From positions 677,718 through 741,717 of the forward strand of contig NZ_SJSC01000002.1 in NCBI RefSeq assembly GCF_004352855.1: DNA of 64,000 bases. Direction: 5' to 3'. Below are positions 34,647-45,094 of the stretch, piece by piece (within the stretch, counting starts at the first letter, position 1; each line of letters begins with the position of its first letter). The stretch is from Marinomonas sp. KMM3893. GTDB taxonomy: Bacteria > Pseudomonadota > Gammaproteobacteria > Pseudomonadales > Marinomonadaceae. The notes beneath the pieces were generated by a model that worked only from the letters and a program-made list of their open reading frames with translations, ran no database searches and had not been told where the DNA came from. Position numbers and translations under genes: made by a program.

Positions 34647-35852
34647 GTGAAGAAATTGAGCGTTATTCGACTAAAAGGGCAAGCTGATCGACGTCTACGA
34701 GCAGGTCATCAATGGATCTACAGCAATGAAGTAGATACAAATAAGACGCCATTAAAGCAATTTACTCCAGGCGATCAGGTTGTAGTTGAAACGGCACAAG
34801 GAAAACCACTTGGTATTGCAATGGTTAACCCTAACACTTTGATTTGTGGTCGTTTAATCAGTCGTAGTGTTGACACTGTGATGAACAAATCTACCTTGGT
34901 TCATCGTCTTAAAATAGCCTTGTCATTGCGTGAAATTGCCTATAAAGGGCCTTATTACCGCCTCGTTTTTGGTGATTCCGATGGTTTGTCTGGTTTGGTT
35001 GTCGACCGTTTTGCCGACATCCTTGTGGTGCAAATCTCCACAGCCGGCATGGAGCGTATTAAGGGTGAAATAGTTGAAGCCTTGCAAGACGTGATCAAGC
35101 CAAGTGCCATCTTAATGAAAAACGATGGCAAGATGCGTCAAATTGAAGGACTGGACAGCTATGTTGAAGAAGCCTTCGGTACTGTGCCTGAGTTAGTTTA
35201 TCTACAAGAAAATGATGTGCTTTTCCAAGCGCCAGTGTGGGATGGGCAAAAAACAGGTTGGTTTTATGACCACCGTGAAAACCGCAAAACCATGCAGAAC
35301 TATTGTGATGGCAAGCGTGTTCTTGATGTGTTCTCTTATGTGGGTGGTTGGGGTGTTCAAGCCGCTGCCGCAGGGGCGACGGATGTGACCTTTATTGACG
35401 CCTCAGAAAGTGCGTTGAGTCATGTGGACGCCAATCTTAAATTGAATCAATACGAAGGCGGCTCTGAGCTCATGCACGGCGATGCATTTGAAGCAATGCA
35501 GTCTTTGATTGAAGACAAACAGCGTTTTGATGTGGTTGTTATGGACCCGCCAGCCTTTATTGCACGTCGTAAAGACATCAAGGCAGGGGAAGGCGCTTAT
35601 CATCGTGCTAACCAATTGGCGATGCGTTTGGTGGCAAAAGGGGGCATTCTTGTGTCGGGCTCTTGCTCTATGCACCTAGAAACCAACCGTTTGCATGACA
35701 TAGTGCGCAGTAACAGCCGTCAATTAGAGCGTTTTTCTCAATTGATTTATCGTGGTACCCAAGCACCAGATCATCCGGTTCATCCGGCGATTGAAGAAAC
35801 AGAATACTTGAAAGCGCTATTTTACCGCATCCATAACAACATGGGTCTGTAA
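34647..35852 (+). CDS. rlmI: 23S rRNA (cytosine1962-C5)-methyltransferase RlmI family
   Basis: 401 residues. The N-terminal PUA domain (RLKGQADRRLRAGHQWIYSNEV) is followed by an EEHEE region and a Rossmann methyltransferase with LDVFSYVGGWGVQAAAAGA and the catalytic-type VVMDPPAF. This layout is that of RlmI. The start is GTG; the ribosome site is poor, so the start is less certain than the identity. Confidence 0.9.
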   Translation: MKKLSVIRLKGQADRRLRAGHQWIYSNEVDTNKTPLKQFTPGDQVVVETAQGKPLGIAMVNPNTLICGRLISRSVDTVMNKSTLVHRLKIALSLREIAYKGPYYRLVFGDSDGLSGLVVDRFADILVVQISTAGMERIKGEIVEALQDVIKPSAILMKNDGKMRQIEGLDSYVEEAFGTVPELVYLQENDVLFQAPVWDGQKTGWFYDHRENRKTMQNYCDGKRVLDVFSYVGGWGVQAAAAGATDVTFIDASESALSHVDANLKLNQYEGGSELMHGDAFEAMQSLIEDKQRFDVVVMDPPAFIARRKDIKAGEGAYHRANQLAMRLVAKGGILVSGSCSMHLETNRLHDIVRSNSRQLERFSQLIYRGTQAPDHPVHPAIEETEYLKALFYRIHNNMGL

Positions 35853-35884
35853 GACGGCGTTGATCGCGCGTTATTAGCGATTTA

Positions 35885-35922
35885 AAAAAGCCTCTTTACT
35901 GTCATAAGTAAAGAGGCTTTTT
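35885..35922. terminator. Bidirectional terminator between rlmI and the HAD phosphatase gene
   Basis: A perfect 16-bp stem AAAAAGCCTCTTTACT / AGTAAAGAGGCTTTTT with a 6-nt loop. Confidence 0.92.
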
Positions 35923-35958
35923 ATGGTCTAAACGACGGAGTAAACAAGGTGGTTTTGA

Positions 35959-36615
35959 TTAATCTCGTAACGAGATATGAGGCCAGCCGCGTTCTTTAGC
36001 GATGTCAGTTAAGGTTGGGTCGGCGTCGACCGCAACAGGGTGAGTCACCAGTTCTAAAAGGGGTAAGTCGTTACGAGAGTCGCTATAGAAGTAGCTGCCT
36101 TCCATTGAGTGCCCTGTTTCGGCTAACCAGTCATTTAACCGTGTTACCTTGCCTTCTTGGAAACTAGGAATGCCAACAATATTACCTGTGTAGCGATCCT
36201 CGATGATTTCGGGAACGGGGGCAATGATATGGTCCATGCCCATCGCTTCTGCAATTGGACCGGTAACAAACTGATTGGTGGCGGTGATCATCAATAAAAA
36301 GTGTCCTTGCTTTTTATGATGCTCTAGTAACGCCTTGGCTTTCTCTTGCATCATGGGGGCGATTTTTTCTGCCATAAAAGTGCGATGCAATTGGGTAAGC
36401 TCTTCATTATTGAATAATGCGAGAGGCGCTAAGCTGAAGGCCAGGTATTCATGAATATCCAATGTGCCTGATTGATATTGCTGAAAGAAGCGGTCATTGG
36501 CTTTGGCATAGGCTTGTGTATCGACTAAGCCTTTCTCGACTAAAAATTGTCCCCAAGTGTAGTCACTGTCACCGCTTAATAAGGTGCCGTCTAAATCAAA
36601 TATTGCGAGCGTCAC
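35959..36615 (-). CDS. HAD-superfamily subclass IB phosphatase (SerB/CicA-like)
   Basis: 218 residues. The nucleophile motif is FDLDGTLL with Asp7; ITATNQFVTGPIAEAMG is motif II-like and the final metal site is SDSRNDLPLLE. These are features of the HAD-IB (phosphoserine-phosphatase-like) hydrolases. Similar genes beside RNA pyrophosphohydrolase genes are common in gammaproteobacteria; the substrate is unknown. The start chosen is GTG at 36615, six bases after AAGGA; an in-frame TTG two codons earlier lies inside that ribosome site. Confidence 0.87.
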   Translation of the reverse strand: MTLAIFDLDGTLLSGDSDYTWGQFLVEKGLVDTQAYAKANDRFFQQYQSGTLDIHEYLAFSLAPLALFNNEELTQLHRTFMAEKIAPMMQEKAKALLEHHKKQGHFLLMITATNQFVTGPIAEAMGMDHIIAPVPEIIEDRYTGNIVGIPSFQEGKVTRLNDWLAETGHSMEGSYFYSDSRNDLPLLELVTHPVAVDADPTLTDIAKERGWPHISLRD

Positions 36616-36750
36616 GATCAATCCTTAGTTCTTTTAATGTATACAAAGTATAGCGATGGGAGAGATAAATAACACCTGTCTTAATTGTGCAATAAGGCGA
36701 ATTGTGGAACAATGAATTCAATTTATTTTTATGTTAAAAGGTGATAGCTC

Positions 36751-37254
36751 GTGATTGATGCAGACGGATATAGGCCGAATGTGGGCATCATACTGATGAA
36801 CGAGCGTGGCCAACTTCTTTGGGCGAGGCGTGTAGGGCAAAATGCATGGCAATTCCCCCAAGGCGGTATTAAACCTGATGAAACACCAGAAGACGCTTTG
36901 TACCGAGAATTAAAGGAAGAAGTAGGACTGGAACCTCATCAAGTAGAAATCGTGGGGAAAACCCGAGGATGGTTGCGTTACCGACTTCCCAAACGCATGT
37001 TAAGACACAATAGCAAGCCTTTGTGTATCGGGCAAAAACAGAAATGGTTTTTGTTGTCGATTCGTTGTGCTGACGCTTGTGTCTGTGTAGATGCAACAGA
37101 TTGTCCGGAATTTGATGGTTGGAGATGGGTGAGTTACTGGTACCCACTTGGCCAAGTAGTGGCGTTTAAAAAGGATGTTTATCGCCGTGCATTAAAAGAG
37201 TTGATACCTAATGCACACCGAAAGTTAGAAAATATCATTAAAGCAACTCACTAA
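36751..37254 (+). CDS. rppH: RNA pyrophosphohydrolase RppH
   Basis: 167 residues. RppH removes pyrophosphate from the 5' end of mRNAs and starts RNase E decay. The Nudix box runs from Gly39 to Leu60 ([23 protein letters not shown]), with NAWQFPQGG before it and the [13 protein letters not shown] end, all typical. GTG start with AAAAGGTG upstream. First gene of rppH-ptsP-lgt, an order conserved in many gammaproteobacteria. Confidence 0.96.
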   Translation: MIDADGYRPNVGIILMNERGQLLWARRVGQNAWQFPQGGIKPDETPEDALYRELKEEVGLEPHQVEIVGKTRGWLRYRLPKRMLRHNSKPLCIGQKQKWFLLSIRCADACVCVDATDCPEFDGWRWVSYWYPLGQVVAFKKDVYRRALKELIPNAHRKLENIIKATH

Positions 37255-37284
37255 ATTTACATTATTTAGGGTGCAAGGAGAACG

Positions 37285-39573
37285 ATGCTAAGTTTGCTCA
37301 GACGTATAACCCAAGAAGTGACTGCTGCGCAGTCTTTGCCGACCGCGTTGGACATTATTGTTCGGCGTGTGCGCAGAGCAATGCGGGCAGAAGTCTGTTC
37401 AATTTACTTAGTTGATCCTAATACTAGCGAGTATATTTTAATGGCAACACGAGGCTTAAATGCTGGTGTTGCTGGCAGCGCTAGCCTTAAGTCCGATGAA
37501 GGGTTGGTGAGTTTGGTTGGGCGTCGTGCTGAGCCTGTTAACCTAGAAGACGCCCATGTCCATCCGTCATTCCATTATCTCAGTGGAACCGGTGAAGAGC
37601 GTTACCGTTCTTTTCTAGGGGTGCCCATTATTCATCACCGACAAGTGCTGGGTGTCTTGGTGGTTCAACACGAAGACAAGCGTCGATTTGATGAGGGAGA
37701 AGAAGCCTTTCTTATTACGCTTTCGGCGCAGTTAGCGGGGGTTATTGCTCACGCAGAAGCGACAGGCGCCATGACTAGCCTAAGCGCAACGTCTGCACCG
37801 GTTGGAGCAGATTTTCGCTATAAAGGTGTCTCTGGGAGTTCGGGGGTCGCCATTGGGCGAGGGGTGGTGGTGTATCCACTGGCCGATTTAGATGTGATAC
37901 CTGATCGCACGATTACCGACACTGCTTCAGAGATTGCTGATTTTTATCAGGCACTTGAAGCCGTACGTGAAGATATCCGGCGTGCAAGTAATCGCCTTAG
38001 CCAGCATTTATCCACGGATGAAAAAGCGTTGTTTGATGTCTATTTGAAGATTTTGAATGATAACTCGCTGGTGGTTGAGGTCGAGAAGAAAATCAAAAAA
38101 GGCAATTGGGCTCAAGGGGCAATCAGGCAGGTTATTCAAGCCCATATTGCGCATTTCAATCGAATGGATGACCCTTATTTGCGCGAAAGAGCGACCGATA
38201 TTCGGGATCTCGGACGCCGCATTCTTTCTCATCTGCAAGAAAAAGCCCCTAATTTAGCAGAACGTTTCAGCGAACCGAGTATTATCATCGGTGAAGAGCT
38301 GACGGCGTCTATGTTGGGTGAAATTCCCATTGATAAGATCAAAGGCCTGGTGTCGGTGATGGGGTCCAGCAACTCTCATGTGGCGATTCTTGCCCGTGCG
38401 ATGGGGATTCCTACTGTCATGGGGGCGCTGGATTTACCTTACGCCCAGTTAGATAAAGTCGACATGATTGTCGATGGTTACTTGGGGCATGTTTTTACTT
38501 ATCCTTCTGAGAATCTAATCCAAGTCTACACTCAGATTGTTGATGAAGAGCGCCAGTTAGAAGAAGAATACGAAACACTAAAAGACCTGCCATGTGAAAC
38601 GACGGATGGTTATCGTCTCTCGTTATTTGTGAATACAGGATTAACCGCCGATATTGCGCGTTCTTTGGATCGCGGTGCTGAGGGGATTGGTCTGTATCGT
38701 ACAGAAGTGCCCTTCATGGTGCGTGATCGTTTTCCCACAGAGGCAGAGCAAGAGCACATTTATCGCCAGCAGTTGGAAGGTTTTGCGCCCGCGCCAGTGA
38801 CAGTACGTACATTGGACATAGGCGGCGACAAAGCGCTGCCATATTTTCCGATTGCCGAGGAAAACCCCTTTCTTGGTTGGCGTGGCATTCGAGTAACACT
38901 CGATCATTTGGAAATCTTCATGGCGCAAATACGTGCCATGATTAAAGCCAGTGCCGGTCTGCACAATTTAAAAATCATGTTGCCAATGGTGTCCAACGTA
39001 GCCGAAGTGGAAGATGCTTTGGCGCTTATTCGCCGTGCTTATGCCGAGGTGAAAGAAGAGGGTTACGATGTCAAAATGCCACAAGTGGGCGTGATGATAG
39101 AAATTCCTGCGGCGGTTTACCAAGTCAAAGAGTTGGCGGCATTGGTCGACTTTATGTCTGTTGGAAGCAACGATTTAACGCAATATTTGTTGGCGGTGGA
39201 TCGTAATAACCCGCGTGTAGCAGACTTATATAACTGTTTTCATCCTTCGGTTTTGCGAGCTTTATACTCGATTGTAAAGCAAGTGAAAAGCGAAGGGATA
39301 AACCTAAGTGTTTGTGGTGAAATGGCGGGTGATCCTATGGGAGCGATTATTCTCATGGCAATGGGTTACGACGTGCTGTCGATGAGTTCGACCAGTTTAC
39401 CCAAAGTGAAGGCGGTTATTCGCAATATCTCGATGGAACAAGCGCAAGATATGCTGGATCAAGTGATTCATTTAGCGCATGCCGACGCCGTCACTCAGAC
39501 GATGACGAGATTAATGCGTGAAGCTAACATCGAGCGTTTAGTTCGCCCTTCTAAAACAACAACCGTGAATTAA
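37285..39573 (+). CDS. ptsP: Nitrogen phosphotransferase system enzyme I (EI-Ntr)
   Basis: 762 residues. PtsP carries a GAF domain (about 1-165) and the enzyme I domains, and phosphorylates NPr to signal nitrogen and potassium status. The phosphorylated histidine is His365 in [21 protein letters not shown]. The PEP-binding part has [10 protein letters not shown], FRxx-type LGWRGIRV and [18 protein letters not shown], and CGEMAGDP near the C-terminus. Strong ribosome site AAGGAGAACG. Confidence 0.96.
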   Translation: MLSLLRRITQEVTAAQSLPTALDIIVRRVRRAMRAEVCSIYLVDPNTSEYILMATRGLNAGVAGSASLKSDEGLVSLVGRRAEPVNLEDAHVHPSFHYLSGTGEERYRSFLGVPIIHHRQVLGVLVVQHEDKRRFDEGEEAFLITLSAQLAGVIAHAEATGAMTSLSATSAPVGADFRYKGVSGSSGVAIGRGVVVYPLADLDVIPDRTITDTASEIADFYQALEAVREDIRRASNRLSQHLSTDEKALFDVYLKILNDNSLVVEVEKKIKKGNWAQGAIRQVIQAHIAHFNRMDDPYLRERATDIRDLGRRILSHLQEKAPNLAERFSEPSIIIGEELTASMLGEIPIDKIKGLVSVMGSSNSHVAILARAMGIPTVMGALDLPYAQLDKVDMIVDGYLGHVFTYPSENLIQVYTQIVDEERQLEEEYETLKDLPCETTDGYRLSLFVNTGLTADIARSLDRGAEGIGLYRTEVPFMVRDRFPTEAEQEHIYRQQLEGFAPAPVTVRTLDIGGDKALPYFPIAEENPFLGWRGIRVTLDHLEIFMAQIRAMIKASAGLHNLKIMLPMVSNVAEVEDALALIRRAYAEVKEEGYDVKMPQVGVMIEIPAAVYQVKELAALVDFMSVGSNDLTQYLLAVDRNNPRVADLYNCFHPSVLRALYSIVKQVKSEGINLSVCGEMAGDPMGAIILMAMGYDVLSMSSTSLPKVKAVIRNISMEQAQDMLDQVIHLAHADAVTQTMTRLMREANIERLVRPSKTTTVN

Positions 39574-39602
39574 CACCCCCTTTAGAGGTTTTTCTTACCG
39601 TT

Positions 39603-40400
39603 ATGATAGCTTATCCAACGATAGACCCTGTCGCTATTTCGATAGGGCCGCTTGCTGTGCATTGGTATGGCATTATGTATTTAATCGGTTTTGCTGGCGC
39701 GTATTTATTAGGCAACTATCGAGCAAAAATGTCCAATGGCTTGTGGACGAAAGATATGGTCAGCGACATGATCTTTTATGGCGCCTTAGGCGTTATATTA
39801 GGCGGCCGTATTGGTTATATTCTGTTCTATCAATTTCCTGTTTTTGTCGACGATCCCTTAGTAATCTTTAGAATTTGGGATGGCGGTATGTCATTCCACG
39901 GTGGGTTACTGGGCGTGATTGTGGCGATGGCCATATTTGCTCGTCGTTATAATAAACACGTTATTGATGTGACCGATTTTGCCGCGCCTTTTGTGCCGAT
40001 TGGCTTGGGTGCGGGACGAATTGGTAACTTTATTAATGGTGAATTGTGGGGCAAGCCAACGGATGTGCCTTGGGCCATGGTGTTTCCCAAAGATGTGTTG
40101 CAATTAGCGCGTCATCCATCGCAGTTATATCAGTTTGCATTAGAAGGCGTCGCTCTGTTTTGCATACTGTGGTTCTTTTCGAAAAAGAGTAAGCCACGCT
40201 GGTGTGTATCGGGCCTCTTTTTGTTGTGCTACGGCGTGTTTCGAATTTTGTCTGAGTTTGTTCGAGAACCGGACCCGCAAATCGGATATTTAGCGTTTGG
40301 TTGGGTAACAGAAGGGCAGGTTTTATCGCTGCCTATGGTGATTATTGGCATCATGCTGATTGTGTTTGGCTTTAAAATGAAGAAGTTCCCACAATCCTAG
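39603..40400 (+). CDS. lgt: Prolipoprotein diacylglyceryl transferase
   Basis: 265 residues, about seven transmembrane helices. Lgt adds diacylglycerol to the lipobox cysteine of prolipoproteins. The family signatures are [22 protein letters not shown] (catalytic-site histidine) and [13 protein letters not shown]. Third gene of rppH-ptsP-lgt. In E. coli thyA follows in the same direction; here thyA is inverted. Confidence 0.96.
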   Translation: MIAYPTIDPVAISIGPLAVHWYGIMYLIGFAGAYLLGNYRAKMSNGLWTKDMVSDMIFYGALGVILGGRIGYILFYQFPVFVDDPLVIFRIWDGGMSFHGGLLGVIVAMAIFARRYNKHVIDVTDFAAPFVPIGLGAGRIGNFINGELWGKPTDVPWAMVFPKDVLQLARHPSQLYQFALEGVALFCILWFFSKKSKPRWCVSGLFLLCYGVFRILSEFVREPDPQIGYLAFGWVTEGQVLSLPMVIIGIMLIVFGFKMKKFPQS

Positions 40401-40440
40401 ATAACGCCTTTTTTGTGATAGGCCAGTTACTGAGAATCGT

Positions 40441-40480
40441 ACCAAAAAAGCCAGTTACTCAAGTAACTGGCTTTTTTGGT
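40441..40480. terminator. Bidirectional terminator between lgt and thyA
   Basis: A perfect 40-bp palindrome: 19-bp arms (ending GCCAGTTACT / AGTAACTGGC) around a CA apex with A and T runs at both edges. Confidence 0.94.
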
Positions 40481-40524
40481 TTAGGCTGCAAGAGCGCTTT
40501 GCGGCGGCTTGCAAAAAAGCCTCG

Positions 40525-41376
40525 TTAGACAGAAAACGGGTAGGCGATAGGCTCGTGGAATTGGTACCCTTCAACAGAAAAATCATCCATAGTCACCCAA
40601 GTTTCAATGTCTTCTAGGGACTTGATGTCGGGGTTGATCTTAAGTGTTGGCAAAGCATAAGGTTCACGTTGTAATTGCACGTCACGCATCAGCTCTAGCT
40701 GGTCTTCATAAATGTGAGCATTGACTATCTTATGGAATGCTTGCCCCGCTTTGTGCCCTGTAATTTGCGCCACAATCGCAAGCAGTACATAGACCTGCAC
40801 CATGTTGAAGTTAAGGCCAAGTGGGACATCACAGCTGCGTTGAGTGCTGTTTAGATATAGGGTGTCGCCTAACAAAGAAAAGTGGTGGCTATACATGCAA
40901 GGGCGCAGGCAGGCCATGTGAAATGCCCCCGGGTGATAAAAAGTGAGGATTTCCCCACGGTTATCCACACCCTTGGTTAAATCTTCAATGATTTGCTTAA
41001 GCAAATCAATGTGACCGCCATCTGGTTTGGGAAAAGCACGACCGATTGCGCCGTAGCACAAGCCCATGTCGTCTTCGCCTTTACGATGTACGTTATTTAA
41101 CCATGCGGGGTTGTTGTTTGCATTGGCATCCCATGTTTTGGTGCCAAGGGCTCGAAAATCAGCGGCGTTATCATAACCTCTTAAATAACCAAGAATTTCT
41201 GCGATAGCCGACTTCCAATAACTCTTCCGAGTCGTAACCAAGGGGAATTCGCCCTTACTCACATCGTAAGTCAAATCCGCATTAATAACGGTTAAGCAGC
41301 GTTTGCCGGTGCGTTCGTTTTCTACCCATACGCCTTCATCAACGATGCGCTGGCAAAGATCTAAATATTGTTTCAT
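40525..41376 (-). CDS. thyA: Thymidylate synthase ThyA
   Basis: 283 residues. ThyA makes dTMP from dUMP using methylene-THF. The catalytic cysteine is Cys160 in [10 protein letters not shown]; the dUMP-phosphate and folate segments include [20 protein letters not shown] and the usual [11 protein letters not shown]. Some motifs differ from the E. coli type (PCMYSHHF for PCHCLFQF, a larger insert region), so it belongs to a divergent bacterial subgroup. The ATG at 41376 gives the family start MKQYLDL; an in-frame ATG 87 bp upstream adds a non-family leader. Convergent with lgt, divergent from folA. Confidence 0.92.
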   Translation of the reverse strand: MKQYLDLCQRIVDEGVWVENERTGKRCLTVINADLTYDVSKGEFPLVTTRKSYWKSAIAEILGYLRGYDNAADFRALGTKTWDANANNNPAWLNNVHRKGEDDMGLCYGAIGRAFPKPDGGHIDLLKQIIEDLTKGVDNRGEILTFYHPGAFHMACLRPCMYSHHFSLLGDTLYLNSTQRSCDVPLGLNFNMVQVYVLLAIVAQITGHKAGQAFHKIVNAHIYEDQLELMRDVQLQREPYALPTLKINPDIKSLEDIETWVTMDDFSVEGYQFHEPIAYPFSV

Positions 41377-41541
41377 GAAGAGAGCCTTGTATTTATTGTC
41401 TGGCAGCGACTTAAATCTTTTTAGAAATGCATTCTGGTCTGCCATGAGTATAATAGTTTTCATCGATTATATCAGAACCCCTACCTACTAAGATGCCGCA
41501 TTTACGATTTCTGTCTAGGGGCTTAAAACAAGGTTTATTAT

Positions 41542-42051
41542 ATGTTGTCTTTAATTGTTGCCATGTCATCTAACCGAGTTATCGGGATCAATAATTCATT
41601 GCCTTGGCACCTTCCTAATGATCTTAAATACTTCAAACAAGCCACGATGGGAAAGCCGATTGTCATGGGTCGTAAGACCTTTGAGTCTATTGGTAAGCCG
41701 TTGCCAGGCCGACGTAATATTGTCATTACTCGCGACAGTGATTATCAGGCAGAGGGCATTGATGTAGTGACTTCGTTAGAGGCGGCAATTTCGTTAGGTG
41801 AAGACATTTGTTTAGTGAATGGCCAAGAAGAAGTGATGGTTATTGGCGGCGCACAGATTTATCAGTTGGCGTTAGAAAAAGCGGATCGTTTATACGTGAC
41901 TCATGTGGACGCTGACATTGATGGGGATGCGTATTTTCCTGAAGTGGAATGGCCTTCTTTTACCTTGATAGCGGAAGAAGCGTTTGCGGCAGAAGGCCCT
42001 AATCCTTACGATTATCGCTTCTCAATTTATCAAAGAACCAGCGCAAAATAG
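41542..42051 (+). CDS. folA: Dihydrofolate reductase
   Basis: 169 residues, the usual chromosomal DHFR. It reduces dihydrofolate to tetrahydrofolate with NADPH and so regenerates the folate consumed by ThyA. Motifs: SLIVAMSSNRVIGINNSLPWHLPNDLKYFK, GRKTFESIGKPLPGR and VIGGAQIYQLAL. It is divergent from thyA, so a shared spacer may coordinate dTMP synthesis. Confidence 0.96.
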   Translation: MLSLIVAMSSNRVIGINNSLPWHLPNDLKYFKQATMGKPIVMGRKTFESIGKPLPGRRNIVITRDSDYQAEGIDVVTSLEAAISLGEDICLVNGQEEVMVIGGAQIYQLALEKADRLYVTHVDADIDGDAYFPEVEWPSFTLIAEEAFAAEGPNPYDYRFSIYQRTSAK

Positions 42052-42404
42052 TAGAAGAAGTGGTGGGTGCTTATTGCGATAATAATAGACTAAACCATAG
42101 TCAGTATTGATTTAACGTATTGTACTGGGCTCTTTAGAGTCTTATATTTACCGCTCCGATGATGGCTTGAAAACTCTTTATTGGTTGCCCTTATTGTTTA
42201 GGCAGCCAAATACCTTTTCAATTGAGTCACCACATTTTGTTTTCTGCTTTGCCTGAGGGTTTAAAGCCGAGGACTATGATTGAGCTTAGCGTTGTCAGCT
42301 ACACCTAAGCCGATGCATTTTCAGATTCAGGAATCGTTCTTGATCAAAGAGCATTCCAAAAGATTTCTTATTTCAAATAATTATCTTACTAGCTTGGAGA
42401 AAAA
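42052..42404 (+). other. Non-coding region before the antiporter gene
   Basis: 353 bp without a credible gene. It holds one weak stem-loop near 42180-42215 (TTGGTTGCC / GGCAGCCAA with one G-T pair). No riboswitch class is recognised; the space could include the antiporter promoter and a long leader. Confidence 0.4.
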
Positions 42405-43682
42405 ATGAACGCTTGGTATTTCCTCTGTTTATTATCAGTGGTGGCGATTTTTATCGCCTTCACTAACCAGTATGTTCTGAAATTGCAAACAACCATCGCA
42501 ATTACCACAGGTTCTGTGGTTATTTCATTGCTGTTGATGGTGCTAGCATCGGTGTCAGGTGGCGGTATTACAGCATCGATTGCCCAAGCCGTTGATGGGC
42601 TTAACTTTAATATGCTGCTATTAAAGGGGATGCTTGGCTTCCTCCTATTTGCAGGGGCGTTGGAGATTGATCTTCATCTACTGCGTAATCAGCGTTGGGA
42701 AATTGCCATCATGGCATTAGGGTCAACGTTAATTTCAACCATCATTATTGGTTACTTCAGTTACTGGGCGTTGGCGCTGTGTGGTTGGGATCTGCCGCTT
42801 ATTTACTGCATGTTGTTTGGTGCCTTGATTAGCCCAACTGACCCCATTGCGGTCTTGGCAATCATTAAAAAAATGAACGCCCCAGATAAAATTTCGGTAC
42901 AAGTTGAAGGGGAATCACTCTTTAACGATGGTGTTGGCTTGGTTGTTTTCTCAACGATCTTTGCATTGATTTTCACCGGCCAAGAGCCAACGTTTACCGG
43001 CGTTGTTGAGCTGTTCCTTGTCGATGCAGTTGGCGGGATTTTATTCGGTGTGGTCTTAGCATTGGTGGCTCACTGGCTGATTTGTCGCAGTAATGACAGC
43101 AGCATCGAATTGTTGATTACCTTGTGTATTCCTAGTGCGGGTTATGCATTAGCAAACTTGCTCGACATTTCAGGGCCTTTGGCCATGGTGGTCAGTGGTA
43201 TCTTCATTGGTAATGTGACCCGTACCGTTGGTTTTTCTGAGCATAGCCAGCAAACTTTGTCGCATTTCTGGCATACAGTGGATGCCTTCCTTAACTCCTT
43301 GCTGTTTATCTTGATTGGTCTTTTGTTGGTGGTATTGCCTGTCACTTGGACAGAAGCAGCGTTGGGCTTATTGATGGTGCCTCTTGTGTTGTTGGCGCGC
43401 TTTATTAGTGTCTCTTTGCCGTATCTTGGCTTCCGCCGTTTTCGTACATACGATGCGCACTCCATTAAAATACTCACTTGGGGTGGATTACGAGGAGGGC
43501 TGGCGTTGGCTATGGCGGCCTCTATTCCCCACGGTAAGTTGATTATTAATGGTGTGGATTACCATACCTTGATGGTTATGATGACTTATGTTGTGGTGAT
43601 TTTCTCGATTGTTGTTCAAGGAATGACGATCTCTCCGATCATCGAACGGAGTATTGAAGAAGGGAAAAACGAACAGGCGTAA
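42405..43682 (+). CDS. CPA1-family Na+/H+ antiporter (NhaP-like)
   Basis: 425 residues, about 12 transmembrane helices. The family motifs GALISPTDPIAVLAIIKK and GESLFNDGVGLVVF hold the ion-binding ND-type residues of CPA1 antiporters. Export of Na+ or K+ in exchange for protons supports salt and alkaline tolerance, consistent with a marine host. The C-terminus is short, lacking the RCK tail of some relatives. GGAG ribosome site before ATG. Confidence 0.9.
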   Translation: MNAWYFLCLLSVVAIFIAFTNQYVLKLQTTIAITTGSVVISLLLMVLASVSGGGITASIAQAVDGLNFNMLLLKGMLGFLLFAGALEIDLHLLRNQRWEIAIMALGSTLISTIIIGYFSYWALALCGWDLPLIYCMLFGALISPTDPIAVLAIIKKMNAPDKISVQVEGESLFNDGVGLVVFSTIFALIFTGQEPTFTGVVELFLVDAVGGILFGVVLALVAHWLICRSNDSSIELLITLCIPSAGYALANLLDISGPLAMVVSGIFIGNVTRTVGFSEHSQQTLSHFWHTVDAFLNSLLFILIGLLLVVLPVTWTEAALGLLMVPLVLLARFISVSLPYLGFRRFRTYDAHSIKILTWGGLRGGLALAMAASIPHGKLIINGVDYHTLMVMMTYVVVIFSIVVQGMTISPIIERSIEEGKNEQA

Positions 43683-43767
43683 TGGTTATGCCTTGATTTG
43701 GTCGTTGTGCAAGCCGTATCGGCGCATCGGCCAAATAGGAGAAAGCTTGTTTTAAAAGCACAGATAT

Positions 43768-43822
43768 AAAAAAAGGCGCTTGATGGCTGGATTGTTTTAT
43801 CCAGTTATCAAGCGCCTTTTTT
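43768..43822. terminator. Bidirectional terminator between the antiporter and PAS-GGDEF genes
   Basis: AAAAAAGGCGCTTGAT / ATCAAGCGCCTTTTTT stem with a second internal hairpin (CTGGAT / ATCCAG). Confidence 0.9.
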
Positions 43823-43839
43823 ATGACGGAAGAAAAGGC

Positions 43840-45072
43840 TTAGTTAATGACGACTCTAAGTTGTTTTTGGCGACCAATTTCAACGGCCTCGTTTGCGCTT
43901 TGTGCTAATTCTTCAATCGTCTCACCGTCTTCAGGAAACGCCGCAATCCCGACACAGAAGTCGAGAGGGTCAGATTTTCCTTCGATTAATGTGGTGATCT
44001 CATTATCGGTTGGATTGATGATGTTCGTCAGCAAGGTTTGCGCGTCTCTAATGCTGGTATTAGGCAGCAGAAGCAGCAGTTTATCGGGTTCTACTCGAGC
44101 CAGTACGTCCGCTTCACGTACTTTTTTATAGATATGTCGCGCTGAGGTCTGGATGGCCAAATTGCGTATTTCCATAGGCAAGGCGGCCAAGCGGTTTGTT
44201 GCGTCCAGGTTTATTTTCGCCATGGTCAAGGGAGTGTATTGACGTTTGGCAAGCCCCAGTTGCTTCTTAAAGTGCGTAACAGCAGCGCCACGGTTTAATA
44301 ATCCGGTCAGTTCATCGAACGTTGCTTGGTTGCGTAGGTGCTCTTCAAGGGTTTTCTGTGGGCTAATGTCTTCAACAAAACCAATGATCTTCTTGATGCT
44401 GCCATCGATGTGCTTTGTGTAGGTACGACCGCGCTCTTTTACCCACATGTATTCATTGTCGGATTTACGAATGCGGTATTCCGCCTCGTAATAATTTTGG
44501 CAATGGTTGACGTGTTCGGTAACAACCGTAGACAGCTTTTTGACATCGTCAGGATGAACAAGAGCATGCCACTCCGTGGTGGAACGTGGTGTTTTGTCTT
44601 GTGGTAATCCCAGTAACGCACCAATCGATTGAGAACACGAAATCAGATCCGAATCAGTTTCCCAAATCCAAAGGCCTGCCGATGACTCTGTTAGGGCAAA
44701 TTTAAGCAGAGTGTTTTCTGCATCAACCAGATCCATGTGATCTGTGTTGTAAACACAAGCGAGCACAAAGCCGCCCATGGCTTGAAATTCAAGTTGAGTG
44801 TTGACCTGTTTATTGCCAATGCGCAATAGATTTTCACAGCGATCAATATGGCCATTATGAATCTTTTTGTACAAGTCTTGCCAATCTTCTAGGCTGTTTG
44901 CTTCTTCGCACAGCTCGACCCAGGAGTCGCCTGGTGTCGCGTTAAAGCTTTCAAATAAGAGTGCGAAACTATGGTTAATAGAATGCAGCTTCCCTGTTTG
45001 GCTTTCTATAATGAAGGCCGGTGTTGGCATGTGCTTAAAGGCCAACTCAAAAGGGTCTATCACGGTATTCAT
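43840..45072 (-). CDS. PAS-domain protein with degenerate GGDEF domain
   Basis: 410 residues, no membrane segment. Two PAS regions (about 10-110 and 120-240, the second ending FVEDISPQKTLEEHL) lead into a GGDEF-like domain (DELTGLLNRGAAV). Where RxGGDEF should lie, the sequence reads RVEPDKLLLLLP, so cyclase activity is unlikely and it may bind ligand or partner only. The ATG at 45072 follows AAGGAG; a start 21 bp upstream is inside that site. rlmJ lies just upstream on the same strand. Confidence 0.87.
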   Translation of the reverse strand: MNTVIDPFELAFKHMPTPAFIIESQTGKLHSINHSFALLFESFNATPGDSWVELCEEANSLEDWQDLYKKIHNGHIDRCENLLRIGNKQVNTQLEFQAMGGFVLACVYNTDHMDLVDAENTLLKFALTESSAGLWIWETDSDLISCSQSIGALLGLPQDKTPRSTTEWHALVHPDDVKKLSTVVTEHVNHCQNYYEAEYRIRKSDNEYMWVKERGRTYTKHIDGSIKKIIGFVEDISPQKTLEEHLRNQATFDELTGLLNRGAAVTHFKKQLGLAKRQYTPLTMAKINLDATNRLAALPMEIRNLAIQTSARHIYKKVREADVLARVEPDKLLLLLPNTSIRDAQTLLTNIINPTDNEITTLIEGKSDPLDFCVGIAAFPEDGETIEELAQSANEAVEIGRQKQLRVVIN

Positions 45073-45094
45073 TGTGCCGCTCCTTTTAAACAAT

